DNA of 6,877 bases from an uncultured Pseudomonadales bacterium (lineage in GTDB: Bacteria > Pseudomonadota > Gammaproteobacteria > Pseudomonadales > Cellvibrionaceae). The notes beneath the pieces were generated by a model. It was not told the DNA's origin. It made no database searches and saw only the letters and a list, made by a program, of their open reading frames with translations. Positions 6,131 to 6,877 of the stretch are shown here, piece by piece; positions within the stretch are counted from its first letter, which is position 1, and each line of letters opens with the position of its first letter. Location of the stretch: the NCBI GenBank assembly GCA_938048505.1, contig CALIUX010000102.1, positions 1 to 6,877 on the forward strand, written 5' to 3'. The translations under genes and the position numbers were made by a program.

Positions 6131-6877
6131 TTAAATAATTTGCCCGATATTGTTTTTGGCAATGGTTGTTGCAAGCTTTAATTCAGACACTAAATGATCG
6201 ACTGTGTAATGGCTTTTTAAATAAATGACACACTGGTATGCCTCTGAGTGTCCTGGTGTTTCGTTTACAATGACTTGTGCTTTACGTAAAGGGTAGCGCG
6301 CCATCATTTCCCAGCTTAAGTCTTCTCGTCCAGTTGTGTATTTATCAAACCAGCTCTGTAATGTTCGCTGGCAATCCATCGCATTGGTGAATGAACCGAC
6401 TTTTGCACGAATGATCACTTTCACATACTGAGCAAAACGTGAGCCACATAAGATTTGCTGTAGCATGGCGCTAATACGTGCATTTGCTGTGGCGGATTTT
6501 GATGGATACACCCTAGGCTTTTGCAGTGACGGACAGCTATTAAATGCCGCATAGGGCGAGTCATAGCCTTGGCATAAACTCATTAACCCAAGCTCAGCCA
6601 ATTGCCGCTCCATATTGTCTGTCACAATGGCCGGTGTGACGATATGAGCTTTCGAAAACGATGTGTCGAGCTGACTGTAAGGCGCCCTAAAGCGTGTGAC
6701 TAAACCACCACCGAGGTGGTCCCGTGACACGCCTCGCACATGCGCAAACCAACCCACATCGCTGAACTCACGCATTAGTACTGTGCCGAGAGCAAAGCAG
6801 GCGTTACCCCAAAGGTATTTACTGGCATCTTTGCCTTGGCAGTCTTCGCGAAAACGGAAGTGCTTGCACCCTGTTTT
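6131..6877 (-). CDS. tssC: T6SS sheath large subunit TssC-family, 5'-partial
   Basis: The C-terminal 248 residues of a TssC (VipB/EvpB) protein. The reading frame is open to the right edge, so the gene starts outside the window and roughly the N-terminal half of a usual ~490-residue protein is missing. The Met codon at 6773-6775 is internal: the codons upstream of it encode the family motif KYLWGNACFALG (17-28 of the visible part). TssC and TssB form the contractile sheath around the Hcp tube. Family blocks seen are GWFAHVRGV, LGGGLVT, SLQKPRVY, ANARISAMLQQILCGSRFAQ, KVGSF and ARYPLRKAQV. The pattern, including the ILC before SRF, YTTG before ARYPL and Y.CV near the end, resembles the ImpD-like second TssC class that occurs beside a canonical TssC. 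Several conserved residues differ (His to Gln in SRFAHY, Asp to Ala in RDKIGSF, PGKPG to PGHSE, RPHFQL to KSHYTV), and eight cysteines are visible. Family assignment is firm. Paralogue status is an inference. Confidence 0.93.
   Translation of the reverse strand, partial: KTGCKHFRFREDCQGKDASKYLWGNACFALGTVLMREFSDVGWFAHVRGVSRDHLGGGLVTRFRAPYSQLDTSFSKAHIVTPAIVTDNMERQLAELGLMSLCQGYDSPYAAFNSCPSLQKPRVYPSKSATANARISAMLQQILCGSRFAQYVKVIIRAKVGSFTNAMDCQRTLQSWFDKYTTGREDLSWEMMARYPLRKAQVIVNETPGHSEAYQCVIYLKSHYTVDHLVSELKLATTIAKNNIGQII

Noticed and set aside
6707..6720. Inverted repeat ACCACC-GA-GGTGGT
   Set aside because: On the minus strand it is the codon run for the conserved HLGGG of TssC. The 2-nt loop is too small for a good hairpin and no T run follows, so the protein sequence explains it.
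6131..6775. A complete 214-residue gene starting at the ATG at 6773-6775
   Set aside because: The frame stays open upstream to the window edge and encodes the conserved TssC block KYLWGNACFALG, so the Met is internal and the gene is 5'-partial.
1..6877. CRISPR array, tRNA or rRNA gene, insertion sequence, or phage integration site
   Set aside because: No spaced direct repeats, RNA gene signatures, transposase-like frames or terminal inverted repeats were seen. Minus-strand T6SS genes fill almost the whole window. The resemblance to contractile phage tails is the ordinary T6SS homology, since ClpV and TssF/TssG identify a T6SS rather than a prophage.

Overview
The window is a segment of a type VI secretion system (T6SS) gene cluster. 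Every supported gene lies on the minus strand, so transcription runs from the right edge to the left. In transcription order it holds: the 3' part of a TssC-family sheath gene (right edge to 6131); tssE (gp25-like baseplate protein); tssF and tssG (baseplate wedge); and tssH/clpV (the AAA+ ATPase that recycles the sheath). A strong intrinsic terminator at about 8-33 closes the operon. The order tssC-tssE-tssF-tssG-tssH is the classic T6SS structural order.

The genes are tightly packed: 12 bp between tssC and tssE, a 1-nt TAATG overlap between tssE and tssF, a 37-bp overlap between tssF and tssG, and 23 bp between tssG and clpV. No internal promoter is evident and no gene-free stretch exceeds 50 bp, so the block looks like one translationally coupled transcript whose promoter lies beyond the right edge. 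The encoded parts act together in the cytoplasm and at the inner membrane. TssE, TssF and TssG form the wedges of the baseplate, TssB/TssC sheath polymerises on it around the Hcp tube, and ClpV disassembles the sheath after contraction.

The organism is a proteobacterium. The moderate base composition (mid-40s percent GC by eye) and protein style suggest a gammaproteobacterium, perhaps marine or environmental, but this is only an inference and the window has no taxonomic marker.

Most of the window is ordinary T6SS core and I do not see an undescribed system. The most interesting point is the partial TssC. Its sequence resembles the second, ImpD-like class of TssC found in clusters with tandem tssC genes. 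It departs from the family consensus at several normally conserved positions and has many cysteines. An intact second tssC just beyond the right edge is therefore predicted. Smaller points are the dual-coded tssF/tssG overlap, a terminator-like hairpin antisense to tssF, and a short 8-bp tandem repeat inside tssE.
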